Source of the DNA: Aradus depressus
Taxonomy: Eukaryota > Arthropoda > Insecta > Hemiptera > Aradidae
Assembly (NCBI GenBank): GCA_963662175.1
Contig: OY759217.1
Coordinates: 17,300,562-17,364,561 of the forward strand
Reading direction: 5' to 3'
DNA length: 64,000 nucleotides
In this document: in pieces, positions 17,522-28,514 of the stretch
Layout: each line of letters opens with the position of its first letter
Numbering within the stretch: position 1 is the stretch's first letter
Position numbers and translations under genes: made by a program
Notes under the pieces: generated by a model
What the model saw: only the letters and a program-made list of their open reading frames with translations
The model's database searches: none
What the model was told of the DNA's origin: nothing

Positions 17522-18215
17522 CAGTAAAATTCGGTTATAACGATATTCAAGGGTCCAAGAAAAATACATCATTATATCCAGAACCAAACTGTTAGACCTA
17601 CATACAAATGTATGGGCTTGATAGTGAAAAAATAAGGTGTTTTACAATGTTCATAACGAGAAAGTTTACAAAGTTTTATTTACTTTTTAAAATTTACATA
17701 TAATTTTTCAACAAAAAATCAGTTATTGTAGTTTGCTTGCTTTTTTTTTTAAGTATAAATTTTTGCTTACATGGTTATGAAGTTCCGAAATCACGATCCC
17801 TACGGAGGCAATGGGCAAAGGAAAGACTAATCTGAAACTAGGAATATACGCACTAGAAGGAAAGAAGGGAGTTCGAAGAAAATTCGACAAGGAGGAAATG
17901 GTATGTTTGGAAATGGAATGATTCATTGCGCTCGGAAAGAGTAAACAAGAACCGTGTTTAAAACCCTTTTCTATAATGTTCGTATTTTTCATCCGTTCAA
18001 AACTCATACTGTTTTACCCAATTATGTATGTATGTGCGTATGTACATAGTACATATTATATCGTTATAACCGGAATGAAAAAACAACTTTTTCTTATGTT
18101 TTAGATAGTTTTATACGGAATATCGTTATACCTAACATCGTTATATCCGGATTTATTTCTTCACTTTTTAATAGCAAATCAAACTAGATACGGGTCTTAT
18201 ATCGTTCTAGATGAC
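17522..18215 (-). mobile_element. Pogo-type MITE, 'ATAACGAT' family, copy 1
   Basis: The left end CAGTAAAATTCGGTTATAAC is preceded by TA. The sequence is the reverse complement of 30740-31415, including TATCGTTATAACCGG and the block coding MSFERMKNTNIIEKG, which is in both copies. The right end has decayed (TTATATCGTTCTAGATGACC). Confidence 0.75.
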
Positions 18216-18924
18216 CCAAAAGAAGAATTAAAAAAACAAATGAAAATTTAAAATACTAATCATTTAGTCAGCGAGCATTTTGATCCCATTTGTATGAATA
18301 AACAAAAATCTTCATTATTTTGGCTTGTCATTGTTTTGCAAAGTGATCTGTTATAATCTGTCAAATGTGTTTACATTTATTTGGTTTTTTTTTCTCGAAA
18401 ATTATCTATACAGAATTAATGATTGAAGTGGTGGTCTTAAGTTTGTGACAGCAGAAATTCATACAGGTGTATCGCTGTTCCTCAAGAACAGTGACACAAT
18501 ACAAAAAAAAAAAAAAGGACGTATAACATTTGTATTGTTTAATTATACAAAAAAAATACATACCTATGTACATATACAGGTTTCGGATGACGCCATCGTC
18601 AGTACAAAGTTCAAAAGTAACATTTCTTGGTTGGCATATTTATACAATTCAGAGGCTGTGACGCCCCGTCCTCAAGGCCAAGTCCCTTGAATCACAGTTC
18701 TGATTTAACGGATAATTCTAACTGTGAATAAGTTTAAACATAAGCTTAACAAAAATTAATATTAACAAAATCAAATAAACTCAAGAAATGGTATTTATAA
18801 TAGAGTAGATAATATAAAAAATAATAATGGCCATATTAAATAATATTGAAGTAATAGATAGAGAGAAAAGTGGAATGATAAAATGTGGTTGTGAACACTT
18901 AATATATTAATTAATAATATATTT
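18216..18924. other. Left flank of the I-clade element
   Basis: AT-rich noncoding sequence. The block at about 18840-18905 (TATTGAAGTAATAGATAGAG...TGGTTGTGAACACTTAA) recurs twice right of the element at about 24145-24206 and 24316-24377. Confidence 0.5.
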
Positions 18925-20103
18925 TATTTTATTAAATTCACAGAAGTTAAAAGAATAAATAGGAAAAAAGTAAAAGTAACATTTTCAAAATTCGATTTAG
19001 CAAATTCATTTCTTTCTCATCCCTTACTCAAAATAATAAATTGCAAAGCCTACATTCCAGCTCAAAATATCATAAAAGTGGGCGTTATCAGAAATATTCC
19101 AACCGACATAGATGAAGACGAGATAAAGGCAAATATTTCGTCAAAATCCAGAGTTTTTGAGGTGTCAAGGATAAAGAGAAGGACAAAAGACAAGGAAGGT
19201 ACGCCAAGACTTGAAGATACTCTGTCTGTAAAAATTTCGTTTTATTCGCAGACTTTGCCGGAGGAAGTATATTTATATTTAGCCCCTCGCAAGGTTCAAC
19301 CATATGTATATAGAGTGATACAGTGTTTTAACTGTTTACGGTACAATCATACCCGGCAATACTGTAGAAGCAAGGCACAGTGCGCCAACTGTGGGGAGCA
19401 GAATCCCAAACACCAGCTCGACGAATGCCCTAACTCCCCAAAATGCCACTACTGCGGTACCTCCCACAGGACCACGGACAGGACAGCATGCGAGGAGTAC
19501 GCCAGACAAAAGACCATAAAGGAGACCATGGCTCTGAAAGGTATCACATACTACGAAGCAGACCGGATGACACTCAAGACAAAACCTTACTATAATAAAT
19601 TTTCAATTTTATCTGATTTTCCGGACCTCCAAGAAACATCACGCTCCCATCTCAATAGTAAGCCCCCTCTGAGACAACCCTCATATAGTCGTACAGTAAC
19701 GAAGCACGTAGGGCAGAAGAGGCCCGCCTCATCCCCACCCTCAACCCCTCCCCGACCTAGCAAGACAGTTAGCGAGGACACAGAGCCTACCAACAAGCCA
19801 GTATATATCAACAACCCACAGAGAACATCTACTGAACTGCGACTGATAGCCGCCCTCACGACACTACTGAACAGAATAAATCAGGGTCAGACTAAGTCTG
19901 AGAGAGACCTGCTTACCATAGTTGGGAGGACCCTCCATGAGATTGTGACTCAAAACAAACACATTGTAGACAACATACAAATAGAAGAACTATCAACATT
20001 AGACTACAAAACTATTGGCACCGAGGAACACCTCAAAACAGATAAGACTGACATTACAAATTCATCCAAAATAGACGCTGACAATGACAGCGAAACATAC
20101 TGA
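18925..20103 (+). pseudogene. Retrotransposon ORF1 (gag-like), N-terminally truncated
   Basis: About 390 codons remain open, ending TGA at 20101-20103. Frame-conserving sequence runs upstream of 19078 (KVKVTFSKFDLANSF) without a methionine start, so the initiator and the true N-terminus are missing. Three zinc knuckles lie at about 19324-19500: CFNC...H....C (x4/x4), CANC......H....C and CHYC...H.......C. They are followed by KETMALKGITYYEADRM, a block typical of I-element ORF1 proteins, and a Pro/Ser/Thr-rich C-terminal part. The family's ORF1 protein binds element RNA in the ribonucleoprotein used for target-primed reverse transcription. Confidence 0.88.
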
Positions 20104-20304
20104 ATACATTTACAGTGGACATAACAACCATACCAACTCGCATAATAACATTGATCCTAAATATACAAATATAATCCTCCTTTTCATTCATTATTAGAAA
20201 TTCTTCCTATAAAGGATGGATACTCTTCATTATAATATTTACAGTATTCATGGTCTACAATCTTAACAACAATTTAGTAATTATAATAATAACACTTGCT
20301 CACA

Positions 20305-23300
20305 ATGAACAGTGCACAACAAACAAACATTAAAATCATACAACATAACATTAGAAGTATAAACAATAAATGGGCAATTTTAACCAATTTGCTGAACGTA
20401 AACCAAGTACATATTGCTGCATTACAAGAAACATGGCTTAACACAAAAGTAGAACATAATTCCAAAACCTACTCCTTTTATCAGATAAGCAGAAGAGACG
20501 GGTATGGAGGGGTAGCTTTCCTCATTCACAAATCAATAAAATGGGAAAAAATAACATTAAATAATATAGCCAACGTAGAACTAATAGGGATTCGGACAAC
20601 TAACACTATACCTCCACTTAATATTATCAACTCATACATATCCCCCGGGGCCAAAACTTCTAAAGCTCAGATTCAAAAACTCTTTTCTACAATAGATAAC
20701 TTGCCATTTTCAATACTATGCGGTGACCTAAACGGAAAAAGCGGACTGTGGGGGAGTGAGGTAGAAAACCCGCGGGGCCGACTCATATCTGAAGAAATAT
20801 TAGCATCAGGACTAGTTCTACTAAATGAGAAGACACCGACTAGACTTACACACCCCAACCAGAACAGATCATCAGTAGACTTAAGCCTATGTACAGGAGA
20901 CTTGGGCTATAGGATGAGTTGGAGGGTGACGGACCAGTGTCTGGGCAGCGATCACCTTATAATAGAGATGATCCTGGAGAGGGCACTCGCCCGCGGAGGA
21001 CAGCTAGGAACAGGGAGACGAAATTTCAGAGCAACCGACTACAATCACTTCGAACAATACCTAAGAGAACAGGGGCCCTTACAGACAGAGGACATAACTG
21101 AACTGACCAACCTCATTAACAAAGCCGGAGATAATACCATACCTAGATACAGAACAGACAACATGAACAACTTCACACCCAAATGCTGGTGGAACGACAA
21201 AATCGAAATATCTTATGTCCAAAAAACTGAATCGATAAAAAAATTCAAACAAAACATGACCATAGAGAACTATAAAGAAATGAGACATAGGATCAACAAA
21301 ACAAAAAACCTCATTAAAAAATCCAAAAAAGACACCTGGACGACCTACATTCAAGAGATTAACCCTAATCATTCAAGCGACGTATGGCAAAAAATGAAAC
21401 AACTCAGAAACGTGAAAACATTTACTCAAAATAAAATCATCGAATGCAAATCGACAGCCATACAATACCTACTCAAACTGACAAATCCTTCCCAAAACCC
21501 ACCCCAGCCTCCTCCAGACCCAACCTTACATTCTCAATCAATAGTAGATAAATCGGACATATTCAGGCTTCCAATCTCCAACTCTGAGTTCGATGCCGCC
21601 ATCAGCTCCAAAAAAGATACAGCTCCTGGCAGAGACGAAATTAGTTATCAGATGATTAAAAGACTTCCTTATAACATAAAACATTCCTTAATTGCGTGTT
21701 ACAATAAATCCTTCCGATTAAAAGTAATTCCGGAAGAATGGCGCGAAATACGAATAGTACCGATACTAAAACCAAACAAAGACCCGCAGGAAATCACTTC
21801 ATACAGGCCCATAGCTCTCTTATCCTGTCCAGCAAAAGTTTTTAATATAATTATGAAGAAAAGATTCGAATGGTTTGTGGAATATCACGATCTTCTCAGT
21901 CCACAGTGTCTGGGTTTCCGTAGCGGCCGATCCACAACTGATGCCCTTATGATACTCACATCTTCAATCGAGATAGCATTTTCTAAAAAACAAATACTTA
22001 TGGCCCTATTCATAGACATAGACAAAGCATATGACAATGTAAATATTACCAAACTAATAAACGTCCTCGATAAATCAAAAATCCCACAGGAGATAACGGT
22101 ATGGCTACATAAATATTTATTTAAGAAAACACTATATATAAAGACAGATGAAGGGGACGTAGAGATGGACTCATACAAAGGACTGTTACAGGGAGATGTT
22201 TGGTCACCAATCCTCTTTAACATGTATACTAGAGAGCTACACGAAGAGCTAGATGAGGGCATCAGTCTACTGCAATACGCCGATGACATAGTGATCTTCA
22301 CAACACAACCCACAGTAGACCAGGCCATCACCAAACTAGAGGCGGGACTCAGTACTCTCTCCAACAGACTGGACGACTTGAAACTCAGGATCAACATTGA
22401 CAAATCGACACTCGTACCTTTCACAAAGAAGAGAAACATCAACCACAACAACATCAAATTACAATATAGTCATATCACCATACCCGTTGCTAAGGAACAC
22501 AAATTCCTTGGTCTTTGGTTAGATACAAAACTTTCCTTCAAGAAACATATATCCCATACAATAGCAAAATCACAAAAACCAATAAATCTCCTGAAATGTA
22601 TAGCAGGAGGTTTGAGTTGGGGGGCACATCCCACCAACATGATCCACCTATATAAGAGCTTAGTTCGACCACTGCTGGAGTATGGCTGCGAGGTTTATGG
22701 CTCCACCAGAACACCCCTCATTCAGAAACTTAGTGTAATACAAAACCAGGCCTTAAAAATTTCATTGAGGACATTTAAAACAACTCCTATCAATGCCGTT
22801 CTGGTGGAAGCCGGAGAACTTCCACTTCCACTCAGACGTAAATTACAGTTAAAAAGAAAACTTACAAAAATACACGCCGACAAATCACACCCTTTCAACG
22901 ATTTAATAAATAGACAAAAAATCCACTTGAACAAGTACATTCAAAATACACTAGCAGAACTCAGGCCAACATTACAGACACTACATCGGACCGACAAACC
23001 GTTCTTATTTATTGCGCCCATCCCACTATCAAACCTTATCATAAAATCCAATCCAGACATTAGGACAATCAAAACATCCAAAAACAACTTAGACCCCACA
23101 ATCCTAAAAGCCAACACAATAGAAATGATTAACACTCTTTACGATAAATGTCACAAACTCTTCACAGATGCTTCAAAAACACCAGAGGGGACGGGGATAG
23201 GTATCTTCGATCCCCAAACAGACACTAACCTAACAGAAAAAATCTCACCACATCATAACGTCTGTACCTCTGAACTGATTGCTATCCAAAAGGCCATAGA

Positions 23301-23538
23301 CTACTCTAAAAGTATTACATTTTCAGAAGAGATAGTTATATTGACCGACTCGAAAGCCGCCTGCCAACTACTACGCAACTTTCACCTCAAAACTCGCAGC
23401 AACTACATACTCTCCACAATAGCTACATCCATTTACCAGTCAGATAAGAACTATTACATTCAATGGATTCCTGGACACATCAATTTGACTGACAACGACA
23501 GAGCTGACCACCTAGCCAAGCGAGGAACGGCACAGTGA
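20305..23538 (+). pseudogene. Retrotransposon ORF2 (endonuclease-RT-RNase H), frameshifted near the end
   Basis: Starts at the ATG of MNSAQQTN, with no better start near it. Residues 5-235 form an apurinic-type endonuclease (QHNIRS, LQETW, CGDLNG, GSDH). The reverse transcriptase spans about 430-740, with motif A FIDIDKAYD (near 568), motif B LLQGDVWSP and motif C YADD (near 657). RNase H spans about 948-1073, with LFTDAS, SELIAIQ, LTDSKAA and WIPGH...ADHLAK. It ends early at TGA 23536-23538, because 7 bases present in the related copy at 37117-37260 are missing after CGAGGAACGG. The last 154 codons continue in another frame. All catalytic motifs look intact, so the protein may be close to active. 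Confidence 0.92.
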
Positions 23539-23999
23539 CACTCAGAATCGACTTGACCTTAGAAGACACCCTTTCCATCCTACAACACCAGACACTCACG
23601 GAATGGCAAACCAACTATACTGACATATCCCAAACCAAAGGACAATTCCACTACAGAGTACAGAAGACAATAACGACAAAGCCATGGTTCCACCCACACA
23701 GTAAGACACTGACGACTAAACAAATCATATACTTGACACGACTGAGGACCGGACATGCCAGAACAAACAAATACTTACATCTAATCAAAATAAAACCATC
23801 CCCCAACTGTGAACACTGCAATGAGACTGAGGACGTAATCCACATTTTCACTAGCTGCAAAAAATACGACAACCAGAGACAACATGAGACACTACTATCC
23901 AACGAAAACACATTTCTTCAAACAATAGCTAACATTAATACCATAGAAAACATTAACAGACTCATTAAATTTATTACCAAATCAAAAATAGAATTATAG
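23536..23999 (+). pseudogene. Retrotransposon ORF2 C-terminal part (after frameshift)
   Basis: A continuation of ORF2 displaced by the 7-bp deletion. It contains the conserved LRTGHARTN and the zinc motif C-x2-C-x7-H-x4-C (CEHCNETEDVIHIFTSC) common in non-LTR ORF2 C-termini. It ends with TAG at 23997-23999. It has no ATG of its own at the start, so it is not an independent gene. The same region is at 10019-10362 with few changes. Confidence 0.9.
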
Positions 24000-24061
24000 G
24001 ATCAATGGACTCCTACATACTCGCTCCGGCTTTATAGGACTACAATTAGTCTTACGGCATA

Positions 24062-24097
<36 letters not shown>

Positions 24098-24139
24098 TAT
24101 TTTTTATTATAATTTGTTATTATATTTTATAATATATTT

Positions 24140-24390
24140 TAATAATAATATTGAAGTAATAGAGAGAAAACAAGAATGATAAAAGGTGGTTGTGAACACT
24201 TAATGGGCCTTACAGTCATAATATCCAATATATATTTTAATAATATATTTTTTATTATAATTTTTTATTATATTTTATTATAATTTTTTATTATATTTTA
24301 TAATATATTTTAATAATAATATTGAAGTAATAGAGAGAAAACAAGAATGATAAAAGGTGGTTGTGAACACTTAATGAGCCTTACAATCAT
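24140..24390. repeat. Two copies of a 171-bp flank unit
   Basis: AATATTGAAGTAATAGAGAG and GGTGGTTGTGAACACTTAAT occur at about 24147 and again 171 bases later. A third, more diverged copy lies left of the I-clade element near 18842. Either the element entered a tandem repeat, or its insertion duplicated a long target. Confidence 0.8.
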
Positions 24391-24721
24391 AATATTCAAT
24401 ATATATTTTCGTCTTCATGACAAAAATGTTTTGGGCAAAAAGTATGCACCATGTGACCAATGGAAAACTCTTTATATTATTACATTGCACTACTTGATTT
24501 TGAAGGGGGGAAAAATTAAGTATTGAAAATGAGCGAATGGTTAAAAAATGCATATATTTAGGAGACCATAAGGTCTATTAAGTGTTCTTAATCAACCAAC
24601 TTTTATTTAAAGTTATTATTAACGTTATAACTGGTCTCAGATATCTATATTAATAAAGCTGAAAAGAGGTTTGTTTGTTTAAAATGATTTATAGAGTGGA
24701 CAGTATCTTTTCAATGTTAAT

Positions 24722-25072
24722 GGAAATCGAGGTTCTGTGTTGTAAAGAAAATGCAAAATTTTGCCAACGTTTCGAAAACTATTTATTTTCTTCTTCAGGG
24801 CCTACAGAATATAAACAAACAAATTGGACATTATGGACAATGATATAAACAGAGACTATAATAATTTGAAAAAGAGATGGATATGTAAAATTGTTTCCAT
24901 CTCTTTTTCAATTTATTATAAGGTATCTGTTTATATCATTGTCCATAATGTCTAATTTGTTTGTTTATATTCTGTAGGCCCTGAAGAAGAAAATAAATAG
25001 TTTTCGAAACGTTGGCCAAATTTTGCATTTTCTTTTACACGACAGAACCTCGATTTCCATCAACTTTGTTTG
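24722..25072. mobile_element. Foldback with Penelope-type CTGAAGAAG motif
   Basis: A 350-base inverted repeat: the left arm (about 24722-24870) pairs with the right arm (about 24908-25072) at high identity. Shared blocks are GAAATCGAGGTTCTGT, GGCCCTGAAGAAGAAAATAA and GACATTATGGACAATGATAT, in opposite orientations. Each arm holds CTGAAGA, a 5-bp stem, CGAAACGTTGGC. Such motifs occur in Penelope-type long terminal repeats; the assignment is an inference. Confidence 0.8.
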
Positions 25073-25154
25073 TTTTTCTTCGTTACTTCACATGTATTAT
25101 TCTTCTTGAAGACAGTAGAAACAATTTAAAAAATTGTAAAACTTCATAAAAACG

Positions 25155-25947
25155 AGTAGTGTTCAAAAAGTAACGGGAATTTTGTAATTTCGCGGGTTGT
25201 ACTAGGCGATTGTTTTGTTGTTGTTTTGGTAAACATGTCTGCAAAGTGTCTGTACATTGTTAGCCAAACCGGATGTTTAGTCTGTTGTCACCTGTCAAAG
25301 AGGTTACATGTGTTTTGGTATGATCGGCGATTATTTAATTTACAAAATGGATCTGAGAATTTGTATTAAATTTTGCTATAAGAATAAAATAAAGTGCAGC
25401 AAAGTTTTAGAAATGTTAAATATTGCTTTTATTGAGTCTGCTGGGTTAACGAGTGGTATAAAAGCTCGACAAGTGCGGTCGAATGTGAAGGTCATGCTCA
25501 CAGTGTTTTTCGATTTTAACGGCATAGTGCACCATAAGTTCTTGCCACAAGGTCAAACGATCAATAAGGAGTACAACCTACAAGTGCAACGCCGTTTGCG
25601 TGAAGCAATCCAAAAAAAACGCCCGGATTTGTGGCGAAACAATTCAAGGCTTTTGCAACACGATAATGCACCTGCTCACACTTCATTGCTTGTTTGTGAA
25701 TTTTTGTCCAAAAACAATATTGTAATGATGCCCCAGCCTCCATATTCGCCAGACATGGCTCCGTCTGACTTTGTGTGTGAGAACCTTAAAGGGCCGTCGC
25801 ATAGATGAAATTAAAAGCGCATCGCTGAGAGAGCTAAATGGTATCCCAAAGATCGAGTTTTAGAAGTTTACGACATTGATGTAGACGAATAAATTTAATT
25901 AATTTTCAAAAACCGAAAATTTCCGTTATTTTTTGAATACACCTCAT
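25155..25947 (+). mobile_element. Mariner element, internally deleted
   Basis: The ends are inverted: GTGTTCAAAAAGTAACGGGA at the left, and the complement of TTATTTTTTGAATACACCTC at the right. The length is about 790 bases against about 1.3 kb for a full mariner. It holds the transposase remnant at 25437-25870. Confidence 0.85.
25437..25870 (+). pseudogene. Mariner transposase remnant
   Basis: From about SAGLTSGIKARQVRSNVKV onward the frame matches mariner transposase. It reads MLTVFFDFNGIVHHKFLPQG, LQHDNAPAHTS (second catalytic Asp) and PPYSPDMAPSDF (third catalytic Asp, D34D spacing). The DNA-binding N-terminus and the region of the first Asp junction are deleted, leaving an unrelated upstream frame. 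After SDF the frame shifts; the family C-terminus (GRRIDEIKSASLRELNGIPK) continues in another frame and ends at TAG. It is not functional. Confidence 0.88.
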
Positions 25948-26070
25948 ATGTTAGAGAAAAACCTATATTCGAAATCGGATTCTTATTTATTGTTCAAAAA
26001 TAATAAAATAAGCATGATATACAAATTGTGTTTCCTATACAAAAACATTATTTCTTACATAGCTTTCCCT

Positions 26071-26290
26071 TTTCATTTTCTTGAGTTTCTCCACAGATAT
26101 TCTCCTATAAAGTCTGTCCAATATTTTCATTTTCTTGAGTTTCTCCACAGATATTCTCCTATAAAGTCTGTCCAATATTTTCATTTTCTTGAGTTTCTCC
26201 ACAGATATTCTCCTATAAAGTCTGTCCAATATTTTCATTTTCTTGAGTTTCTCCACAGATATTCTCCTATAAAGTCTGTCCAATATTCTC
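26071..26290. repeat. 54-bp minisatellite, 4 units
   Basis: CATTTTCTTGAGTTTCTCCA starts at 26074, 26128, 26182 and 26236. The units are identical. Because 54 is divisible by three, open frames run through on both strands and are not genes. Confidence 0.97.
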
Positions 26291-27250
26291 TTCGTTTAAT
26301 ATTTTCATTATAATATCTTTATTTTCCATTACACTTGATTTATATTTTTATGTATTATTATTTATTTTTTTTTAATTTCTATTTTCTTTTTTTTTTCTAT
26401 ATTTCGCAGGTTGTGACCTGAGGAAAGGCCTAAAGAACGTTCCGAAAAATAGTTATGATAGACACTTCTGGCAGTATTATAAAATATATATCCTAATTTA
26501 AATGGAAATAAAAACGGTATCTACTGTATTTAATAATATGATTATTATTTTTATCTATTACTTTTCATTTTTGTTTTTTTAATTGGTTTTTATTTTCTTC
26601 TCTTATTATTTCTAATTTATGTATGTCCGACCTTAAAAGTTAAGAACTGTTTATGTATCTAATTTATAAGCTATTTTGATGTATACATTTTCAAGACCAT
26701 GTTATTATTTAACTGAAATAAATATTTCAATTATCAACTTGCCTTTACATATTCCTAAAGTGTCTCCCTTATTCCGTAATTTCTGGAACAATGATTGGTA
26801 TCGATTCCTTTGATAAGAGGAAACGATAAGCTTTTAAATCTTTAGTAGTTAGAAAATTTAAAGTTATGGCCAACCAAAGAAGGAAGTATTTGGCCTCATT
26901 GAATATAAAATTTCTGAAGAAATTTCTTATGAAACCCTAATAATTTTACTTGTTTTTTTTTTTCGTTGTTTATAATAATTATTTAAATAATCAACGATTG
27001 TTCCCTTTTGGAGGAATATTTCTGTAAATATTAGAAGTTTATTAAAGAATACTGATGACTTATCTATTTATTACGTTAAAACAACATAACAATAAAAATT
27101 GTAGTGAATAGAGTTGCGTTTACCTATTTATATATCAGTAATATTTTAGTTAATAACGAACTATCTGGAGTAAAATGTTCAAAATGTTGGTTGTGCCGAC
27201 AGAGTAGAGGTCTAGTTAGTCTCTTTACACTCGAGATGCCAATACCGTCT
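26291..27250. other. AT-rich noncoding sequence
   Basis: No gene. At 26410-26450 lies GTGACCTGAGGAAAGGCCTA followed by AAGAACGTTCCGAAAAATAG, a CTGA-GGA / GAACGTTCCGAAA arrangement resembling Penelope-type repeat ends. Confidence 0.4.
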
Positions 27251-27254
27251 AGTG

Positions 27255-27872
27255 CATGTATGGACAACCTTTGACATGTTGCGGGCCAAACTTTAGTGTG
27301 CAAATACGTTCGCGGGCCGCGTAGATGGTTCAAAATAAAGTAACGTCGGACTTTAAAGTAGGTAGTGTTCATAATTTTTAGCGATAGTTAACAGACATGA
27401 AATAATAAGACAATGTTATTATAATACAATTTATTAAAATAACAAAATGAAATGAAAAAGAAATAGGTACAATAATATAATTAAATCGTGAAATTTGAAA
27501 TTATTACAAACTACGAAAGTTAAGTAGCGACACCGAAATCAATGAGACACTTGAGCTTGAATTTGGGAAACTAATCCATTGATGTTTGGATTAATTCCAC
27601 TGATACAAAGACGTAAAGAATTTTCCAAATTATCTTCAGTGAGCCTTGTACGATGTTTTGATTTATTAACTTTCATCATTGAAAAGAACTGTTCGCATTT
27701 ATAAGTACTGCCATATGCACGTGCAAGCGACAAACCCCATCCTACTCGATCTTCCTAATTTGGAATGAGTGTGAGTAAGTAGTGTAATAGTTTTTTTTTT
27801 TTTAATTGGGTTTTTCAAAATGTCTCGCGGGCCGGACCAAATCTTATAGCGGGCCGGTTGTTGCCCACATAA
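27255..27872 (-). mobile_element. hAT element relic
   Basis: GC-rich subterminal copies of GCGGGCC occur at both ends (27280-27320 and 27822-27862), with roughly inverted termini ATGTATGGACAACC and GGTTGTTGCCCACATAAT. Between them is a hAT transposase C-terminus on the minus strand. The exact ends and the target duplication are unclear. Confidence 0.65.
27539..27733 (-). pseudogene. hAT transposase C-terminal remnant
   Basis: It reads AYGSTYKCEQFFSMMKVNKS and HRTRLTEDNLENSLRL, the dimerisation-region signature of hAT transposases (usually GSTYxCExxFSxMxxxKxKxRxRLxDENLxxxLR). The catalytic core is missing, so this is the tail of a dead copy. Confidence 0.85.
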
Positions 27873-28514
27873 TATGACCATATGTAATTCCATATTATGG
27901 TCTTGTAAGTTCAAATATTAGTTTCTCCTTCTACCGTTAGAGTGGAGTGTAAGTAGTTCCTTTTAAGCTCACTGGATGCCAGCACTCTGCATCGGCTTCT
28001 CCCTGAGATTGTTGTGACAGCTCATTCCACAAGCCGGCTTCGCCGGGTTCGGTCGTGTGTTCGTTTCCAAGTTCGTCCGCTCCTCTCTATCATATTTTTT
28101 TCTTAAATTTTATGATAATTTTTTCAAAACATCATGTTACCCTGGTTGTACATTTTGATTGGATATCACATCGTTATAGGTAAGTCACATATATGTTTTA
28201 TATTAATTTGTTATTAATATTATCGTGTTTCCAAATTAAAAAGTACGAAAATCATAATTTTATGTAGAATCATCAAGGCATTTTTGCACGAAAATTGGCA
28301 TTAAATATTAATTCTACCTTTCTTAGTTTTGATACCTGTTCTCATTTAGCTGTCAATGACCAAAAACGTTTCTATAATAAAATATGTTATAATCCGAATT
28401 CTACTAAGTTAGGATTTTAGTCTAAAAAAATATACTTCAACAAATAAAAATGAGATAAATGCATTGTGCGAGTCGAGCGGTTGTATGCTATATTTTTTAT
28501 ATATTTTTACATCC

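Larger units (their letters stand above)
18925..24093 (+). mobile_element. I-clade non-LTR retrotransposon, 5'-truncated
   Basis: A 5.2-kb element with ORF1 (nucleic-acid binding), ORF2 (EEP endonuclease, reverse transcriptase, RNase H, C-terminal zinc motif), a short 3' untranslated region ending CTTACGGCATAATAAA and a poly-A tract at about 24064-24093. ORF1 is open at its upstream edge and has no in-frame ATG there, so the 5' end is lost. The RNase H domain and the CCHC pattern fit the I/Nimb group. The left limit, about 18925, is inferred from where coding similarity begins. A truncated sister copy is at 10019-10450 and a short RNase H relic at 37117-37260. Confidence 0.92.

Noticed and set aside
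17723..18007. 94-codon frame shared with 30950-31135
   Set aside because: The sharing comes from both lying in the same MITE family; the two frames end differently, and neither resembles a known protein.
21885..22457. 190-codon frame on the minus strand
   Set aside because: Shadow of the reverse transcriptase gene on the plus strand; no protein-like motifs.
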